The position numbers and the translations under genes are program-made. The notes under the pieces are model-generated. The model was not told the DNA's origin and ran no database searches. It saw nothing but the letters and a program-made list of their open reading frames with translations. This document shows, one piece after another, positions 5,517 through 7,360 of a stretch of 7,360 nucleotides of DNA. This stretch comes from Dehalococcoidia bacterium (GTDB lineage: Bacteria > Chloroflexota > Dehalococcoidia > Tepidiformales > Tepidiformaceae). The DNA is taken from the NCBI GenBank assembly GCA_007126855.1, contig SLAK01000277.1, positions 1 through 7,360 of the forward strand, in the 5' to 3' direction. Position 1 is the first letter of the stretch. Every line of letters starts with the position of its first letter.

Positions 5517-6253
5517 TCCATCCAACATTGATCCTGGCCACTGCCGGGCGGGTGCTGAACCAGCTCCGGCGCGACCTTCGCACCGTCGCCCTGCTCCTCC
5601 TGGTCCCTGCAGTTTTGCTGGTGCTCGTGCGCGGCGTGTTCCATGGGCAGGACGAGGTATTTCAGCGCGTCGGGGTGCCGCTGCTGGGGATCTTCCCGCT
5701 TACCTCCATGTTCCTTGTCACGTCCATCACGGTGCTCCGCGAGAGGACCAGCGGGACGTTGGAACGGTTGATGACGATGCCTCTTGCGAAGGCCGACTTG
5801 CTCCTGGGCTATGCGCTGGCCTTTGGCGTGCTGGCGGCGGCACAGGCGCTCGTGGTTTCGGCTGTTGCTTTCGGGTTCCTGGGCCTGGAATCCCAGGGGC
5901 CGATCCTGGCGATCGTCGCGGTGGCGATGCTGAATGCGATGCTCGGTATGGCGCTGGGGCTTTTCGTGAGCGCATTTGCCAGCACCGAGTTCCAGGCCGT
6001 GCAGTTCATGCCGGCCTTCATCCTGCCGCAGCTCGTGCTCTGCGGGTTGCTGGCTCCCCGCGAGACGATGGTGGCGCCGCTTGAGTGGGCAGCACTGGTC
6101 ATGCCGATGACCTATGCGTACGACGCGTTGCTGCTGATCGCGGCCGGCAACGGCGCGAGCTTTGCGGGCGCCCGCGATGTGGGCATCATGCTGACCTTCA
6201 CCGTCGCGGCGCTGCTCGCGGGCGCCGCAACACTCCCGCGCCGCACGCCGTAG
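5513..6253 (+). CDS. ABC-2 type transporter permease
   Basis: This 246-residue membrane protein partners the ABC ATPase. Six hydrophobic segments can be placed at about residues 25-40, 55-75, 98-122, 130-155, 165-182 and 224-241. The coupling segment RERTSGTLERLMTMPLAKADLLLGY (76-100) is the classic ABC-2 motif linking permease to ATPase, and FILPQLVLCGLLAPRE with PLEWAALVMPMTYAYDAL (169-206) matches the re-entrant loop region of the family. Length is normal for DrrB/YhhJ-like exporters. The ATG overlaps the ATPase stop (ATGA at 5513-5516), so subunit levels are coupled; a functional complex would be two ATPases with two permeases. It ends 21 bases from the convergent DoxX-like gene. Confidence 0.93.
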   Translation: MIHPTLILATAGRVLNQLRRDLRTVALLLLVPAVLLVLVRGVFHGQDEVFQRVGVPLLGIFPLTSMFLVTSITVLRERTSGTLERLMTMPLAKADLLLGYALAFGVLAAAQALVVSAVAFGFLGLESQGPILAIVAVAMLNAMLGMALGLFVSAFASTEFQAVQFMPAFILPQLVLCGLLAPRETMVAPLEWAALVMPMTYAYDALLLIAAGNGASFAGARDVGIMLTFTVAALLAGAATLPRRTP

Positions 6254-6274
6254 GGCCCTGGTTTCCGCTGCCGG

Positions 6275-6829
6275 TCAGCTCCTTGCCGGGCTGGCCGGCG
6301 CTTCGGGACCGGGATGAGCGCGCCGTCTCCTGGCGGATCCGCCGATGACCAGCGCTGCCGAGATGATGATGACGTTCTTGATGATGTACTGACCTTCGAG
6401 GCTCGGGGCAAAGGGCACGCGGCCGGCCTGGAAGGCCACGTCAGGGAGTACGAGGAGGGGCAGGAGCGTGCCCACCATCTGCCCGGCGAGGAGCGCGATG
6501 GCGATGCGCAGGGTCCGCTGGAAGAGGAAGGTGATGCCGATGGCGACTTCCCACCAGCCGATGATGTGTAGCCATACTTCGCCGCCAAAGATGGGCATCC
6601 AGTCGACGGTGGCCAGGACCAGCCCCTCGGCGGGGGAGAGGCCCAGCACCTTGAGGATGCCGAACCAGATGAATACCAGGGCCAGCGAAACGCGGAGCGC
6701 AAGGAGGCCCCACGCGCGCATGAAGGCGGCGATGTGGTAATCGAGGATGTCGAGCTTACTGGCGATCTCTTCTGGCGCGAGCTGCGCCGGGATGCCGCCA
6801 TCGTCCCGGTTGGAAACCCGGTTACCCAT
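6275..6829 (-). CDS. DoxX/DUF417-like four-helix membrane protein
   Basis: This is a 184-residue protein if started at the ATG at 6829, which follows a strong GAGGAGG (minus strand, 6845 to 6839) by nine bases. An upstream in-frame ATG at 6856 is rejected because the ribosome binding site lies inside its coding part. A 40-residue hydrophilic N-terminus precedes four membrane helices at about 41-60, 84-104, 106-128 and 149-165. Family marks are RVSLALVFIWFGILKVLGL, the Trp-Glu of GWWEVAIGITFLF and the conserved EGQYIIKNVIIISAALVIGG. These fit the DoxX superfamily, especially YkgB-like DUF417 proteins. Relatives are linked to thiol/redox and membrane stress, but their biochemical role is not settled. 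The tail is basic (SARRRR) and probably cytoplasmic. A perfect inverted repeat upstream suggests repression by a dimeric regulator. Confidence 0.82.
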   Translation of the reverse strand: MGNRVSNRDDGGIPAQLAPEEIASKLDILDYHIAAFMRAWGLLALRVSLALVFIWFGILKVLGLSPAEGLVLATVDWMPIFGGEVWLHIIGWWEVAIGITFLFQRTLRIAIALLAGQMVGTLLPLLVLPDVAFQAGRVPFAPSLEGQYIIKNVIIISAALVIGGSARRRRAHPGPEAPASPARS

Positions 6830-6866
6830 GAGAGCGAGCCTCCTCGCCGCCTGCACGTCCGCCCCT

Positions 6867-6890
6867 CAGGTGGAGTGCTCACTCCACCTG
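6867..6890. repeat. Perfect 11-2-11 inverted repeat, probable operator of the DoxX-like gene
   Basis: CAGGTGGAGTG (6867-6877) and CACTCCACCTG (6880-6890) are exact reverse complements separated by two bases. The repeat lies 38 bases upstream of the DoxX-like ATG and 22 bases from its Shine-Dalgarno sequence, a typical operator position. The centre GAGTGCTCACTC resembles operators of TetR-type repressors. A two-base centre makes an RNA hairpin less favourable than a protein-binding palindrome. I see no fully convincing -10/-35 pair; GGATAC just upstream on the minus strand is a weak candidate. Confidence 0.6.
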
Positions 6891-6980
6891 TATCCAGCGT
6901 AGACGATGGGAAGGTGCGCGATGCCGGATTGGTATCTGTGGCTTTACGCATAGCGGCGCGGGATGCCGGGCGGGGACACG

Positions 6981-7017
6981 GAGCGAGGGGCCCTAAGGCG
7001 TTAGGGCGGCCTCGCTC
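6981..7017 (-). terminator. Long GC-rich hairpin, probable terminator of the BBE oxidase gene
   Basis: GAGCGAGG (6981-6988) pairs with CCTCGCTC (7010-7017), and inside it CCCTAA (6991-6996) pairs with TTAGGG (7001-7006) around a GGCG tetraloop, with a small internal bulge. It lies eight bases beyond the stop codon of the minus-strand oxidase gene and before the DoxX-like promoter region. There is no run of T after it on either strand, so it would be a U-tract-less terminator or an mRNA 3'-end stabiliser. Confidence 0.5.
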
Positions 7018-7021
7018 ATGT

Positions 7022-7041
7022 ACGTCACGCAGGCGTGACGT
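7022..7041. repeat. 9-2-9 inverted repeat across the stop codon of the BBE oxidase gene
   Basis: ACGTCACGC (7022-7030) and GCGTGACGT (7033-7041) are perfect reverse complements. The repeat contains the oxidase stop codon (TGA, 7027 to 7025 on the minus strand) and its last codons, which encode the normal BBE-type ending NQNVTPA. In RNA it could form a second hairpin just before the larger one at 6981-7017. A protein-binding role is also possible but has no support. Confidence 0.45.
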
Positions 7042-7360
7042 TCTGGTTATGGTGGAAGACGTTTTCCGGGTCGTACTGCTTCTTGACGGACTGGAGGCGC
7101 TGGTAATTGACGCCGAAGGCCTGGGCCGCGGCGCTGGTGGCTTCGTCATCGGGCAGGTAGTTAACGTAGCGGCCTTCGCTCATGAACGGGCTCAGAGCGT
7201 CGTACGATTCGCGGACCCAGGCGATGTTGTGCTCGGTCGCGGAGGGTTCCAGCCACTCGCCGGCGACCACGAGGTTGTAGGCTTCATCGCGAAGCGGGAA
7301 GGCGGTCTCGGTTGCGGGCACGCGGGTGACGGCGCCATGGAAGTGCTCGAGTATCATGCC
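7025..7360 (-). CDS. FAD-linked oxidase, C-terminal BBE domain (5' part outside window)
   Basis: The frame is open through the right edge, so only the C-terminal 111 or so residues are present; the in-frame ATG at 7357 lies within conserved sequence and is not the start. The sequence contains the berberine-bridge-enzyme C-terminal domain: YNLVVAGEWLEP, SEGRYVNYLPDDE, then FGVNYQRLQSVKKQYDPENVFHHNQNV. The phrases NY-x-RL-x5-K-x-YDP-x-NVF and H-NQN are hallmarks of bacterial PCMH-type flavoproteins (FAD-binding PF01565 plus BBE PF08031). Such enzymes oxidise sugars or secondary metabolites with covalently or tightly bound FAD, passing electrons to oxygen. The FAD-binding half, including any His/Cys flavin attachment residues, is not visible, so activity and substrate cannot be judged. 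Confidence 0.93.
   Translation of the reverse strand, partial: GMILEHFHGAVTRVPATETAFPLRDEAYNLVVAGEWLEPSATEHNIAWVRESYDALSPFMSEGRYVNYLPDDEATSAAAQAFGVNYQRLQSVKKQYDPENVFHHNQNVTPA

Noticed and set aside
6254..6274. Terminator between the convergent permease and DoxX-like genes
   Set aside because: The 21-base gap contains no convincing stem-loop or T-run.
6112..7149. A 345-codon open frame on the minus strand
   Set aside because: It is Pro/Ser/Arg-rich and overlaps the DoxX-like and BBE genes in another frame; both have strong family motifs.

Overview
This window is GC-rich (by eye roughly two thirds G+C) bacterial chromosomal DNA carrying ten genes: eight complete and two cut by the window edges. 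Strong coding skew toward G/C in third positions, a mix of Shine-Dalgarno-led genes and apparently leaderless genes (TANNNT box seven bases before ATG), and the protein families present fit Actinomycetota or Chloroflexota. The sequence alone does not settle which. I see no rRNA, tRNA, CRISPR array, transposase or phage gene. The content looks like an ordinary, mildly accessory chromosomal stretch with several small regulated modules, not a mobile island.

Left part (1-2643). A 5'-truncated APH/EcKinase-like phosphotransferase (+) meets tail-to-tail, with a 13-base overlap, an XRE/MmyB-type helix-turn-helix regulator (-). The regulator is divergent from a two-gene unit: a small SnoaL/NTF2-like protein and a 104-residue membrane protein of unknown function. 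The intergenic region holds a likely leaderless promoter for the regulator and a perfect 7-5-7 inverted repeat just before the SnoaL-like ribosome binding site.

Middle (2667-4105). A 128-137-residue protein I do not recognise, with a Cys-Cys-x5-Cys tail (-), is divergent from a tandem pair of CrcB/Fluc fluoride channel subunits (+). The two subunits overlap by ATGA and probably form a heterodimeric fluoride exporter. The 230-base gap between them contains a 6-9-6 inverted repeat but no recognisable fluoride riboswitch.

Right-centre (4123-6253). A tightly overlapped operon encodes a TetR-family regulator, an ABC ATPase and an ABC-2 permease (ATGA overlaps at both junctions), the usual plan of a self-regulated drug or lipid exporter. 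Its control region is the most striking non-coding signal: three copies of GAATTCA spaced exactly 16 bases apart, covering the -10 box and the start codon of an apparently leaderless tetR.

Right end (6275-7360). A four-helix DoxX/DUF417-like membrane protein (-) follows a perfect 11-2-11 inverted repeat that looks like a dimeric-repressor operator. Further right is the C-terminal part of a berberine-bridge-type (BBE) FAD-linked oxidase (-), with two strong hairpins at its 3' end that probably serve as its terminator. I found no wholly new multi-gene system. The best leads are the regulatory repeats, the asymmetric fluoride-channel pair and the unrecognised Cys-tail protein.
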